A stretch of DNA of 17,370 bases from Carex sylvatica (GCA_964058845.1 CAXKVR010000791.1:1-17370), one strand, 5' to 3'; counted from the stretch's first letter, positions 1 to 9,072 are shown. Translations and numbers: made by a program. Notes: generated from the sequence alone by a model not told the origin.

Positions 1-1026
1 ACGCAAATGCAATTCTGACATGACTGACATGCTCCTCCAAATCAGTACTATATATCAGTATATCATCAAAAAATACTAGAATAAATTTTCTCAAATATGG
101 CTTGAATATAGAGTTCATGAGGATTTGAAATGATGCATGTGCATTGGTAAGCCCAAAGGGCATGACTCTAAATTCATAGAGCCCATCATGTGTATGAAAT
201 ACTGTCTTGTAAATATCCTCTTCATTCATTCTAATTTGCTGATACCCTGATCTCAAGTCTAACTTGGTAAAAACTGATGCATGCTTCAACTCATCAAGTA
301 AGTCATCTATTATAGGTGTTGGGTATTTATTCTTGATAGTGTTTTCATTCAATTTTCTATAATCAACACACATTCTCCATGAATTGTCTTTTTTTTTTAA
401 CTAGAAGAATAGGGGATGAGTAAGGACTGCAAGATGGCTGAATAAAGGAATTCTTGAGCAATTCTTCAATGATTTTGTCAATTTCTAATTTCTGGTAATG
501 AGAAAACCTGTAAGGTCTCAAATTGACTGGTTTTGACCCAGGTTTCAGTGGAATTTTGTGAACTATATCTCTTTTAGGAGGTAAGACATTAGGTTCTATG
601 AACAGTTCAGAAAATTCACTTAAAACTGGTACTAAGGAAGGGTGTACCTGCTGCTCTACCTTTTCTTCCATGTTGAGAATTTGTGCCATCAGCACCTGAC
701 CTTCTTCATGTTTCTGGTTGAGTATGCCATGGCCATGTTCAGTGATGGTGAGCAATTTCAGTTTAGCCTCCACATCCTCATCTTCCAATTTAATGAACTT
801 ACCATCTTTCTTTAACTACATGGTGCCTTTATTCCAATCAACTAATGTGAGCCCTAACTTAGTCAACCAATTCATTCCTAGCAAAAGATTATGCCCTTGT
901 ACATCCAAAACTCTTAAATATGTATTAAACTCATTATTTTGCAAGGAAAATTTGAGGTTTTTGCATACCTCATCAGTTTGCATTTTGTGAATATTTGCAA
1001 CTCTAACTGTTAATGGATTGGATTTG
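1..1026 (-). pseudogene. Protease C-terminal part and reverse transcriptase, broken and partial
   Basis: The minus-strand frame resumes the protease directly after the inserted LTR; the second conserved protease block (LLLGMNWL) is at about 866-889. A TAG stop sits at 816-818. Reverse transcriptase follows: N-terminal Lys/Pro-rich segment and ILLVKKK near 400, VDYRKLN near 350, [13 protein letters not shown] near 245, MPFGLTNA near 155, and the catalytic motif FFDDILIYS near 60-75, retaining both metal-binding aspartates. A run of ten T at 389-398 (ten A in the gene) is one base longer than the frame needs, so the fingers and palm regions are out of frame. The frame is open from 388 to the window edge. 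The enzyme would copy genomic RNA into DNA inside the particle; this copy cannot. Confidence 0.92.
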
Positions 1027-1190
1027 TGATAAGCATAAATTATATACATATTCGATCTAGTTTTCATCATGAAATAATACCAAATATCTTGTATTTTGAA
1101 TATAAAGAGAATATAATACACCTAGAATCAAGTTACTGCATTTGTTTAGTTTTAATTTGCAGGAAACGAAGAAAAACGAAGAAAAATGCC

Positions 1191-1368
1191 CAGTGCGGAC
1201 GCACGGTTTACGATATGATCGTAATGAGTACTTAGATGGATTTCTGAACGCGCGCTAATTTTAAAAAGGTATAATAAGCTATTCATCAAAATCCGTGCAA
1301 TCGCACGGATATCGATGCAGCCGCACTCTGGTCGCACAGAAAAACCCGAGCCCAGTGCGGACGCACTG
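1191..1368 (+). repeat. GTGCGG palindromes and hairpin in outer LTR U3
   Basis: The outer copy keeps only a few of the motifs. One CAGTGCGGACGCAC block lies at 1191-1204 and a perfect inner palindrome, CAGTGCG-GA-CGCACTG, at 1353-1368. An ATCCGTGC/GCACGGAT hairpin (8-bp arms, 4-base loop) lies at 1291-1310. The stretch between them has no counterpart I could align in the inner copy. Confidence 0.6.
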
Positions 1369-2359
1369 TAGCAGAGCCAAAAATAGAGTCTGAACTTAAA
1401 ACGGCCACAACTTTTGACTCGTAACTCCGTTTTGGGCATATGACCACTTTTCGGAAAGCCAACGAGAAGATCTACAACCTGAGAATCTAAAAAAGGAAAG
1501 CGTAAAATTCTGCAATCAAGGAAGCAATTCAAGGAGGAAGAAGAAGAAGATTTCAAGAAGAAGGCAAGAATAATGGTTCTTCATCTAGAGAATGGTGTAA
1601 TCTATTTCTCTATTTAATTTCTCTTTATTTTAGCCAATCTTTTGTAATGAATTCTTTATTGAATACTTGTATCTCCATGAGAGGCTAGTTTTCTCTCTAG
1701 GGCTTAGGTCAATGCATGAACTTGTTTAATTTTATCTTATTCAGTTATTTGTTTTTATTATGATTGTTTATTGGGATTTGATTGTTAATTTCTGAGACTT
1801 ATCATTTGTATTGATTACATAATTAGTACTTAAAATCAATGTAGTTCCGCTTTGGATTCGAAAGAACCAAAGAAGTTAGGATGAGAGGAGAGTATCAATT
1901 ATTAACACAAATACCTTAGGTTTTGATTAAGGTCTAACCAACTGTGAAATCAAACCAGAACTACAGAAATTAGGATTAGGGACTTGGTGAAGGACGTAAC
2001 TGTGAAGTCAATCCCTAATTAGGACACCTAGATTGATTAAGTATTGATATGTATTTTGTGTGAACGTGATTGTTAAATATCCCTCTAGGATAGTGACAGC
2101 CCTAAAACTCGAGGAAAATTAACCCAACCCACCAAAATACTTGTATCAATAATTAGTTGAAATAGGCTAACAAGAGCTTATGGTCTAGGTAGCTGATAAG
2201 CATAAATTATATACACATTTGATCTAGATTTCATCATGAAATAATACCAATTATCTTGTATTTATAATATAAAGTGATTAAAATATACCTAGAATCAAGC
2301 TACTGCGGTTATTTGGCTTTTCAATGCAGGAAATGATGCAAAATAGCAAAAGTACCCCC

Positions 2360-2644
2360 CAGTGCGGATCATCCACCCGCACTGCGGATCAACCCAGCCG
2401 CACTCACGGCCAGAGAAAAAGTCCGAGCCTAGTGCGGACGCACTGAGGCCAGTGCGGATGAGCCCAGCCGCATTCAGGACTTAGCCAAAATTCAGAAAGT
2501 TTCAGAGAAGCAGAACTCATCCGCAGTGCGGATCATCCATCCGCAGTGTCACCCGCACCAGAGAAATTCGCAGAAGTTTTAAATAAGGAAACTTGTCCCA
2601 GTGCGGGTGAAGCCACCCGCAGTGCGGGTCATCCATCCGCACTG
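2360..2644 (+). repeat. GTGCGG / CCGCAC motif array in inner LTR U3
   Basis: CAGTGCGG occurs at 2360, 2450, 2524, 2599 and 2620, with a near copy at 2430. Its reverse complement CCGCACT(G) occurs at 2377, 2398 and 2637. Spacing is irregular, so this is not a simple tandem repeat. One pair forms a 16-bp near-palindrome (2430-2445). It sits 170-450 bp upstream of the TATA box, where LTR enhancers are usually found. A regulatory role is inference. Confidence 0.7.
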
Positions 2645-2811
2645 GACCCGCAGAAAGCCAATAACTGCTCGGTTTGACAGTTTTTTCTATTTTTGGCGCT
2701 TTATGGACGCGTTTTTACTGCCAAAATTACACATACTTGCCAGGGAAGTAATGTAAACAGGGCACCAACTAACCCCACCTTCTAGCATCTAAATCGAGCA
2801 TAGTCCTTGGC

Positions 2812-2818
2812 TATAAAA
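2812..2818 (+). promoter_or_regulatory. TATA box of inner LTR
   Basis: TATAAAA in the context GGCTATAAAAGAGAGAG, about 620 bp from the LTR start and directly after the GTGCGG array. This is the strongest core-promoter match in the window. Transcription would start near 2845 and run right. Confidence 0.65.
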
Positions 2819-4504
2819 GAGAGAGTTCTTCCCCATTGAACGAGGAAAAATCATCACACCATCATTCCCTCTCTTTGCACATATACTTAGCGATAAATTC
2901 TGGAGTAAGGAAAGCTTTCAAGCAAGGGGAAGAAGGGTTTCCTAAGCAAGATTCGGCAAAATAGAGGTCTTTGATTTGTCAAAGGGTGTAATTGCTTCTT
3001 TTATTTCATTTCTTCTTACTTTGCCAATTTTTGTAATGGATCTCTCCATGAGGGAGTAGTTCTCTCTCTAGGGGTTTAGGTCATCATGCATGAACTTGTT
3101 TAATTCTATTTTATTCGGTTATTTGTTTTTATTATGATTGTTTTATGGGATTTGATTGTTAATTTATGTGATTTATCATTTGTGTTAATTACATAGTTAG
3201 TACTTGAATTGTAGTATCCCGTTTTGGTTTCGAAAGAACCAAAATTGATCGTGATCAATAGGATAGTACCAAACTATGAATGCAAATACCCTAGGTTTAG
3301 ATTAAGATTGTAACCAATTTAATCTAAGTCGGAACTATAGAAATTAAGGTTAGGGACTTGGTGAAGAACCTAACCGTGAAGTCAAACCCTAATTAGGACA
3401 TCTCAAATCAAATCGGATATTGGTGTCATGAACTTAATTGAGAAGTACCAATATTTGAGGAGATGAGAGACTAACAAGAGCTTATGGTCTAGGTAGCTAG
3501 GGTGAGGAACCTAATCGAGAAGTCCGAATTACCTAGGCACGTTATTAATTCACGAAAGTGACCCTTAATAACATATTAGGTTAGAAACCTCGTCAAATCA
3601 TACATGAATTCAAGCAAATACCGAATAGATAGAATTAGCAAGGGATTGTAGACCAAAGACCCCTAGATCTTTAAATCTTGAAAGCAAACCGATTCCTTTC
3701 TTTCATTTTATTTACTTTAATTGTTTAAAACTCTTCTCTTTCGGGTATTGAACCCAAAAATTAGGAATTGTTAGAACAACCCCCCTCATTTACTTTATTG
3801 CACTTTACTTTCTTCATTTTCTGAAATCTATTATTTATAGTATTAGCATAGTATTTACCATACTCCTTGTGGTTCGATACCCGATAATATACTACACGGT
3901 AGGATTGTGCACTTGCAATCCGAACCTAAAGTGTATTTGAGGATAAAGTTTTTTAGCGTACCCTTAACACGCATCAGTAGCTAGGATGAAGGACGTAATT
4001 GTGAAGTCCGAATTACTTAGGCACGTTATTAATTCACTAAAGTGACCCTTAATGACATATTAGGTTAGAAACCTCATCAAATCATACATGAATTTAAACA
4101 ATACCGAATAGATAGAATTAACAAGAAATTGTAGACCAAATGCCCCTAGATCTTCCCAATTCTTAAAAGCAACCAAGATTCTATTTTACTTTCATTTTTT
4201 ACTTTTATTATTTTAAACCTCCTCTTCTCGGGTATTGAACCCAAACCTTAGGAAGTTATAACAAACAAACCCCCCAATTCTATTTTTATTGCACTTACTT
4301 CTTTTTATTTTTATTATTTTTTTGAAATTAATTAATAAAGTCTAAACCTAGTAATTGTCCATATTCCTTGTGGATCGATACCCGATAATATACTACACGG
4401 TAGGATTGTATACTTGCAATTTGAACTGAAAGTGTATTTAAGGTTAAAAGGTACAGTTTGCTGTACTGAAACTTTGTACTATACATTTCTGGTGCAACAA
4501 TTTG

Positions 4505-5995
4505 GTTATTTCTAAGTTCAAATTATGCACTATGTTAGGGTGGATAAATGAATGGGTGCTGCCACTGTCCATGAATGAACAGATGGGAATTGTACCAATT
4601 TTTCCTTTAAAGGTCATTGAAGAATTATATTCACCATTGCATAAGTTAACAACAGCTTGTTCTCCCTCTTCGTATTCAATAAAATCATCAAATTCACCTG
4701 TAAAGTGCTCATCATTCTGGTCAATTTGAATCAGGTCATTGTTCCCTTTGTCATCTTCTATTATGTTATGTAAGGCCTTAACTTGACATTTATGACCCTG
4801 GTACCATTTTTCATCACATTTGAAACATAATCCTAGTGACCTTTTCTGATCCAGACTCATGCTGGTACTTGGTTTAATCAAGGTTTTAGGCATCTCAAGT
4901 CTAGGGTTTGATCTGGGTATCATTTGCCCTTTATTTCCCTATCTAGTGTCACTGTTTGTCAGCTGAAACTGAGGTCTGGTCTGGTACTGATTTGGTATAA
5001 TCACTGTACTAACCTTCTTAACAGTACTGTCTATAGATAATTCAATTTGCCTAGCAACCCTAATGGCATCATTTACAGTACTAGGGTTAAACAACTATAT
5101 GGTGTGTCTAAGCTCATCTTTTAACCCACTAATAAAACCTTCTACATAGAAGTCTTCACTAGTAATTTTTCATTTGTAAGTAAGCCTAGCTCTTGCTTGT
5201 AAAAATCTTGCAATGTAATAATCTAAAGCTCCAGACTGATGCACTTTTTTAAACTCATCTACTGCATTTCCAGTATTATGGGCAAAATAGTTCATCACTT
5301 CTTCAATAAGAATTGGCCATGGGGGTTGAGGGTTAGAAATTTTGAAGCTTCTGTACCAATCATCAGCAGGGCCAGTGAAGTGCATGACAGCCATCCTTGA
5401 CTTGTATTCTTCAGGGACCTGGTACATGTCAAAATAGAAATTGCAACAATCTACCCAAGAGTTTGGTTTAATACCTGCAAAAGTAGGGAAATCAACTCGA
5501 GGAAGGTTGAATTTAGCTAGGCTTTGTTCAATTTGTCTCTTCTCCTGTCGAAATTCTCCTCGCCTTGGTGGTATCTTGAATTAGAATTTCTTCTCTTCTC
5601 AGGTTATCTGATCCTTCTGATTGAACTACACGGTGAGGATTTAGGAGAGGGCTTCCTCGTGTATCATATGCAGGAATGGAACTTTTGTTTGCTTGAAGTG
5701 CTGTCATCAAGTCTCGAAACTGATGCGAGATTGCTTGGTTCATGTCATCCAACTTCTTGTCCATGGTCAGCTCTAATTTGGCAATGGCATGTGAATTGTT
5801 GCTAGCAGATTGCGTGCAAGCATTGAGCTGCTGTCGTTGTGCTTCCAACTGGTTTTCAATGTGAGATAAGCGATCATTCTGCACTGTCTCCGATTGAAAT
5901 CTAGACTGTTCGGACTGTAAGAATTTCGTTGCCAAGGTTGCCAGATCCATGGTCGTATCGTCATTGCTTGTGCTGCTGCGAGTCGTTATCGGCAT
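4505..5995 (-). pseudogene. Gag (capsid/nucleocapsid) and start of protease, broken
   Basis: The Gag start is ATG at 5993-5995, just after the primer-binding site. The first ~140 residues are polar, with a likely coiled coil (Gln/Leu-rich, 5960-5700). The Gag core includes ...DFPTFAG... near 5480 and W..RSFKI near 5345. A zinc knuckle CFKC...GHKC (CX2CX7HXC spacing) spans 4786-4827 and would bind the RNA genome in the particle. The aspartic protease active site DSGST lies at 4555-4569 and is intact. Breaks: a frameshift between about 5565 and 5590, and in-frame stops at 5170-5172 (TGA), 5095-5097 (TAG) and 4939-4941 (TAG). The protease is interrupted at 4504 by the solo LTR and resumes at 1026. 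Confidence 0.9.
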
Positions 5996-6057
5996 AGTTG
6001 GTCGTCACTTCTTCTAGTCAGATGAGCTCCGTAGACTTCCCAGATGCAATCTTTATT

Positions 6058-6069
6058 GCTCTGATACCA
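6058..6069 (-). other. Primer-binding site (initiator tRNA-Met)
   Basis: TGGTATCAGAGC on the minus strand is the 12-base complement of the 3' end of plant initiator tRNA-Met, the primer used by many plant LTR retrotransposons. It lies 3 bp after the LTR end (6073) and 62 bp before the gag ATG (5995), exactly where minus-strand priming would begin. Confidence 0.92.
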
Positions 6070-6133
6070 CGTTGTAACGACCCTCAATCTTAATCAAGAT
6101 TTCAAAACTCAATTTGACAGGTAAACAACTAAT

Positions 6134-6139
6134 TTTATT
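6134..6139 (-). promoter_or_regulatory. Putative polyadenylation signal in gypsy LTR
   Basis: AATAAA on the minus strand, about 100 bp downstream of the LTR TATA box and 61 bp before the LTR 3' edge. This placement would define the R region. A hexamer match alone is weak evidence. Confidence 0.4.
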
Positions 6140-6236
6140 GAACTGGTAAAAGAATTATAATGAAACAGTAAAGAAGAAAACTAAGAAATTGTAAATGATA
6201 AGATACAGATCACATAATCCAGTTCCACTCCCTAAT

Positions 6237-6248
6237 TATATATATATA
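6237..6248 (-). promoter_or_regulatory. TATA box in gypsy LTR
   Basis: An alternating TA run inside the LTR, on the minus strand, about 240 bp before the gag start codon. The position suits an LTR core promoter; start of transcription would be near 6205-6215 (inference). Confidence 0.55.
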
Positions 6249-6609
6249 GGCGATCAAATTTCCTTTTGGAATTAATCTGATCCGTTGCTTATATCTCTCA
6301 ATTGCACGTCATGCTGACACCTAAGCTCCATCGTGTGACTAGCTTGCTGAGGTGGCAGTTGAAACATCTCTTATTCTAGTGTTCTGGGACCCATCGCGCA
6401 GCCTCTACATACAGTAGTGATCTCTTCAACGGTCTCCTTCTCGTTCTGACTTGCGGGACCCCTTGTCAGCGTTTCCTTTGTTTTAAATGTTCTGACCGCA
6501 TTCCCTTCTGCGCTGCCCTTATTACCCGAACTCATCTCCTTTCGCAAATACGCATTGATTGAATCAAAATTGAGCTGATTTATCTCCAATTCAACTTTTG
6601 TTCGTGACA

Positions 6610-7715
6610 TTCGGCTAACGCAAAATTGTTGCTATCATCAGAAACGCACATACACTTTACTAGTGTGTGTGTGTTTAAAGTGATCACTGATCAGGTTCGA
6701 CTAACGTAAAAGTGTTACGTTGCTATCATCATAATAAAGCGAGCCACACTGGGACAAAACAAGCAGTAGTAGTACCATGTTCTCCATTCTAACATAACAC
6801 TGGACAAACCTGTTAATATCATATGTGAATCTTCATTAGTTAATTAGAATTGATGGGTCAGAACATGTCGTCCAAATTTGTGCCAGAATACAGTATTAAA
6901 TACATATTAGTCATAAATGTAGAATACCTTTACCTTTGCTATTACATAATAATCTCAGATTGTTACTTTATTATGATGATATTATGAAATAGTAAGATTT
7001 TATTTTGACTCTAAAATTATATATGTGTTCTTAGTTTTATACCAATAGTTGCAACTAATTATAATTATTTAACACATATGATAATCTTATAATGATATCA
7101 TAGTTTTATTTTCGACTTTATTGACGCTTTCATATAATTAACAATATTTTTTAAGTTTTTGTAATCAGAAAAAAAAAAAGTAATTTGTGTTGAAAATTGA
7201 TCTATTTACTGTGTTCTACATAAATATGTATTTGACACTTAAATTTGTCTGTTACAATATTTATATGTTAAATTATTTCACTCTTGAAGAATAATTACTC
7301 TAAATTTCTCCAAAACCTTACAATATATGCTAAAATTTCAAGATTTTTTTATATATTTTAAGCATCAATAGAATTACTCTAAAATTGATCTTCGAAAGTT
7401 TGACATTAGGAGTTTAGTATTTCAATTTATTACTAGTGCTTAGTTTATTGTAAATAGTAAATAAAATAGGGACCTTATTGTAAATATTTTTTCCTTTGAA
7501 ATTGTCAGAGAGTTCCGACTCACTGAACTTCATAAACATTGCCTATAATTAATTCTCATAAATTTTCGTACCTTCAAAATTTTTCCTCCACTGTTGAACT
7601 AAACTTGCATTTAAGGCCTCATCCACGAAGGATTAGGTCCAGTTAAAAGAGACTGGAGAACAAATAAAAACGCGTTTCCATTTTGCCCGAGTTAATTAGA
7701 GATACAATCAAATTA
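6610..7715. other. AT-rich intergenic DNA with short repeats; no gene
   Basis: No credible coding frame. The block TTCGGCTAACGC...GCTATCATCA at 6610-6642 recurs, modified, at 6694-6731, about 85 bp apart. A short TG microsatellite lies at 6664-6675. Positions 6674-6770 resemble 14875-14960. The interval 6779-7661 is absent from that second copy and has 12-bp inverted ends (GTTCTCCATTCT against AGACTGGAGAAC), so it may be an old insertion. Confidence 0.6.
6674..6770. repeat. Segmental duplication, unit A part 1
   Basis: In the same order as 14875-14960, this block has TTAAAGTGA, a GACTAACG-like word, GCTATCATCA and GGGACAAA.CAA. The next shared part of unit A is at 7652-7723. In the second unit these words lie upstream of a VQ gene. 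Confidence 0.55.
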
Positions 7716-8005
7716 GGCCAGGGTAGTGGTTTGCTTTTACCCGCCCGGGTCGGACCCGACCCGTACCCGTCCGTGCCTGTTACTCGGGTTACCCGTGCCC
7801 GAGCCCGGGTATGGGTCGGGTAAACGGGTACACGGGTACGGGTAAAAAACGGATAGGGTACGATTTTTTGGTTCAAAACCCGACCAAATCCGGTCCGATT
7901 TAAGTCCGACCCGACCCGACCAACCCGACCCGGACCCGGACCCGACCCCGACCCGACCCGACCCGACCCGACCTGTACCCGACCTGTACCCGACCCCCGT
8001 ACCCG

Positions 8006-8099
8006 TTAAAAAATTCAAAAAAATTCAAAAAAATTCAAAAAAATTCAAAAAAAATTCAAAAAAATTTAGAAAAAATTCAAAAAAATTCGAAAAAATTCA
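8006..8099. repeat. Tandem repeat, ~10-bp unit AAAAAAATTC
   Basis: About nine imperfect copies of AAAAAAATTC (9-12 bp each) in the core of the GC-rich element, ending in a short inverted stretch (CAATTTTTTTTG). Confidence 0.85.
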
Positions 8100-8127
8100 A
8101 TTTTTTTTGAAATTTCGAATTTGCCGC

Positions 8128-8129
<2 letters not shown>

Positions 8130-8166
<37 letters not shown>
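8130..8166. repeat. Poly(A) run of 37
   Basis: A homopolymer of 37 A between GCCGCCT and CCGGACCGGACCGG, inside the hAT-like element. The run length is likely to vary between individuals and assemblies. Confidence 0.9.
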
Positions 8167-8168
<2 letters not shown>

Positions 8169-8382
8169 GGACCGGACCGGGTACCATACCCGGACCGCCC
8201 TACCCGTGCCGGGTACCACGGGCACGGGTAAAACTCGGGCCGGGTACGGTTTTTGAAAATTATACCCGAGTATACCCGCCCCGAGATACCCGTTTACCCA
8301 ACCTACCCGTACCCGACCAAATCCGTGGCCCGACCCCGGATAAACCCGGTCCGCCTGAACCCGGTCCGAGAGCAGAAGCCTA

Positions 8383-8482
8383 GGCCAGGGGTATCTGTCT
8401 TTTGTGGGTTGTCGCTGTAGGATCACACGCTTGTACTGTTTTTCGTTGGGATACCGTGCCACCTGACAGTAAGAAAATGCTT
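8383..8482. repeat. Segmental duplication, unit A part 2
   Basis: This matches 15182-15285. Shared landmarks in order are GGCCAGGG, TGTCTTTTG, ATCACACGCTTGT and a 39-bp block (8444-8482 against 15247-15285) with a single mismatch. No gene is evident in either copy. Confidence 0.8.
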
Positions 8483-9060
8483 ACAAAAATTTATGAATGT
8501 CCTCCAGCCCCAGGCCAGGTGTTTTCCCTTGAATAAAAATAGTTTTCATAAAAAACCAGTTGATCATATACTTGCAAAAGCGATGGAAAAAAAAACGTGC
8601 TGTGGTGTGCCGTATCGTCACTAATATGATGTAATTTTAGTCTCGTACTGTACTGTAACTAAATTAATTTTTCACGTATCATACAGTGCTGTAATCAAAA
8701 TGTTAAGGAGTGGTCACGCCATGTAAATCACATTGTGCCGTGTCCAAACGTGACTTGCGTGACAATTTGATCATAATTTATGTTAGATTATTCAAGATTC
8801 ACTATTTTATCAAAATCTAACGGTTCTAATTATACGTGACTCGCATGACTACGTGTCGTAACTAAATTTTTTTGCATGTCGTGCCGTGTCAAATTTTATA
8901 AAAATAATTACGGTACGTGAATAGTCACTACACATTACACATGAATCACAGTACATAACCAACACATATATCGTGTCATTCTGTATTATAACTATGCCAT
9001 TTCATAACAGAACTAACTACACTGTGTCATTTTCTCACTCTGGCGATCACTATAATTAGG
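8483..9060. other. Intergenic DNA, no gene
   Basis: No coding frame of note. The stretch is rich in short CGTG/GTGCCGTG words (for example around 8600-8620, 8730-8760, 8880-8890), which may be the debris of an old transposon. I could not define ends or a target duplication. Confidence 0.5.
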
Positions 9061-9072
9061 CATTCCAATGGG

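Larger units (their letters stand above)
2194..3976 (+). mobile_element. Inner solo LTR of the same family
   Basis: This 1783-bp segment starts TGATAAGCAT and ends ACACGCATCA. It is flanked by the 5-bp direct repeat GTAGC (2189-2193 and 3977-3981). The outer LTR continues on both sides exactly as the inner copy reads through that point (AGGTAGCTAGG at 3491-3501). U3 holds an array of GTGCGG motifs (2360-2644) and a TATA box at 2812-2818. Downstream is a T-rich leader and the conserved tail block around 3868-3935 (TTGTGGTTCGATACCCG). No internal domain separates two LTRs, so it is a solo LTR. It inserted after the outer copy, because it splits it. Confidence 0.92.
1027..4499 (+). mobile_element. 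Outer solo LTR (interrupted by a second LTR), inserted in gypsy protease
   Basis: The segment starts TGATAAGCAT at 1027 and ends GGTGCAACA at 4499, giving TG...CA ends. It is flanked by the 5-bp direct repeat ATTTG (1022-1026 and 4500-4504). Removing it with one repeat leaves the protease frame continuous, which independently confirms both edges. Without the inner insertion (2194-3976 plus one GTAGC) it is about 1.68 kb. Long parts match the inner copy at high similarity: 1027-1140 with 2194-2310, 1600-1760 with 3000-3150, and 3982-4440 with 3498-3950. The U3 is strongly diverged, and I see no TATA box where the inner copy has one. No coding or internal domain is present, so it is best read as a solo LTR left by recombination; the parent family was not identified. 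Confidence 0.88.
1..6609 (-). mobile_element. Ty3/gypsy LTR retrotransposon, decayed, partial (runs off left edge)
   Basis: Read on the minus strand, the order is LTR (6609-6073), primer-binding site for initiator tRNA-Met, gag with zinc knuckle, aspartic protease and reverse transcriptase. That protein order and the RT motifs are diagnostic of Ty3/gypsy. RNase H, integrase and the second LTR should lie beyond position 1. The coding part carries at least four in-frame stops, two frameshifts and a nested insertion (1027-4499), so it cannot encode a working polyprotein. The short LTR, iMet priming and the gag/zinc-knuckle style would suit a chromovirus-type lineage, but no chromodomain is inside the window, so lineage is inference. 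The target duplication cannot be checked because only one end is present; the outer flank begins TTCGG at 6610. Confidence 0.93.
6073..6609 (-). repeat. 5' LTR of the Ty3/gypsy element
   Basis: On the minus strand this 537-bp segment starts TGTCACGA at 6609 and ends TCGTTACA at 6073. It has the TG...CA ends and imperfect terminal inverted repeats expected of an LTR (TGTCACGA against TGTAACGA). Three bases later comes the primer-binding site, which fixes the inner edge. A TATA run lies at 6237-6248 and an AATAAA at 6134-6139. From these I infer U3 as 6609 to about 6210, with R and U5 as the remaining ~140 bp. The U3 is open in one frame (6371-6610), but nothing in that translation is recognisable. 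Confidence 0.88.
7724..8382. mobile_element. GC-rich hAT-like non-autonomous transposon
   Basis: A 659-bp element built of CGGGTA/ACCCG words, unlike the AT-rich surroundings. The 8-bp GGCCAGGG flanks it on both sides (7716-7723 and 8383-8390); the match can be extended to TAGGCCAGGG. The related locus at 15172-15200 has the same flanks with one GGCCAGGG (15182-15189) and no element, which is an empty site. Ends TAGTGGTTTGC and, reversed, TAGGCTTCTGC are imperfect inverted repeats of the kind seen in plant hAT elements with 8-bp target duplications. The middle is an A-rich tandem array and a run of 37 A. There is no transposase, so it would move only with help from an autonomous relative. Repeat-driven open frames inside it are not genes. 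Confidence 0.8.

Noticed and set aside
718..990. Plus-strand 90-codon frame
   Set aside because: Shadow of the protease/RT coding strand, and no motif of its own.
1026..1556. Frames on both strands in the outer LTR (69 and 134 codons)
   Set aside because: They lie in LTR sequence shared with the inner copy, where they are not conserved, and no motif is present.
2360..2644. CRISPR-like spaced repeats
   Set aside because: The repeated word is only 8 bp, occurs in both orientations and with irregular spacing, and sits inside a plant LTR.
4444..4504. C-terminal tail of the minus-strand gag-protease frame (LLHQKC... to the stop at 4444)
   Set aside because: This part is read from the inserted outer LTR (target duplication at 4500-4504), not from the protease. 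The true protease resumes at 1026.
5524..5805. Plus-strand 93-codon frame
   Set aside because: Shadow of gag on the opposite strand.
6371..6610. 79-codon minus-strand frame
   Set aside because: It lies within the gypsy LTR U3, its ATG overlaps the LTR edge, and the translation shows no family motif. Best explained as chance openness in LTR sequence.
7643..8462. Three minus-strand frames of 77-121 codons rich in Gly, Arg, Ser and Val
   Set aside because: They are translations of CGGGTA repeats and poly(A) inside the hAT-like element, so composition alone keeps them open.
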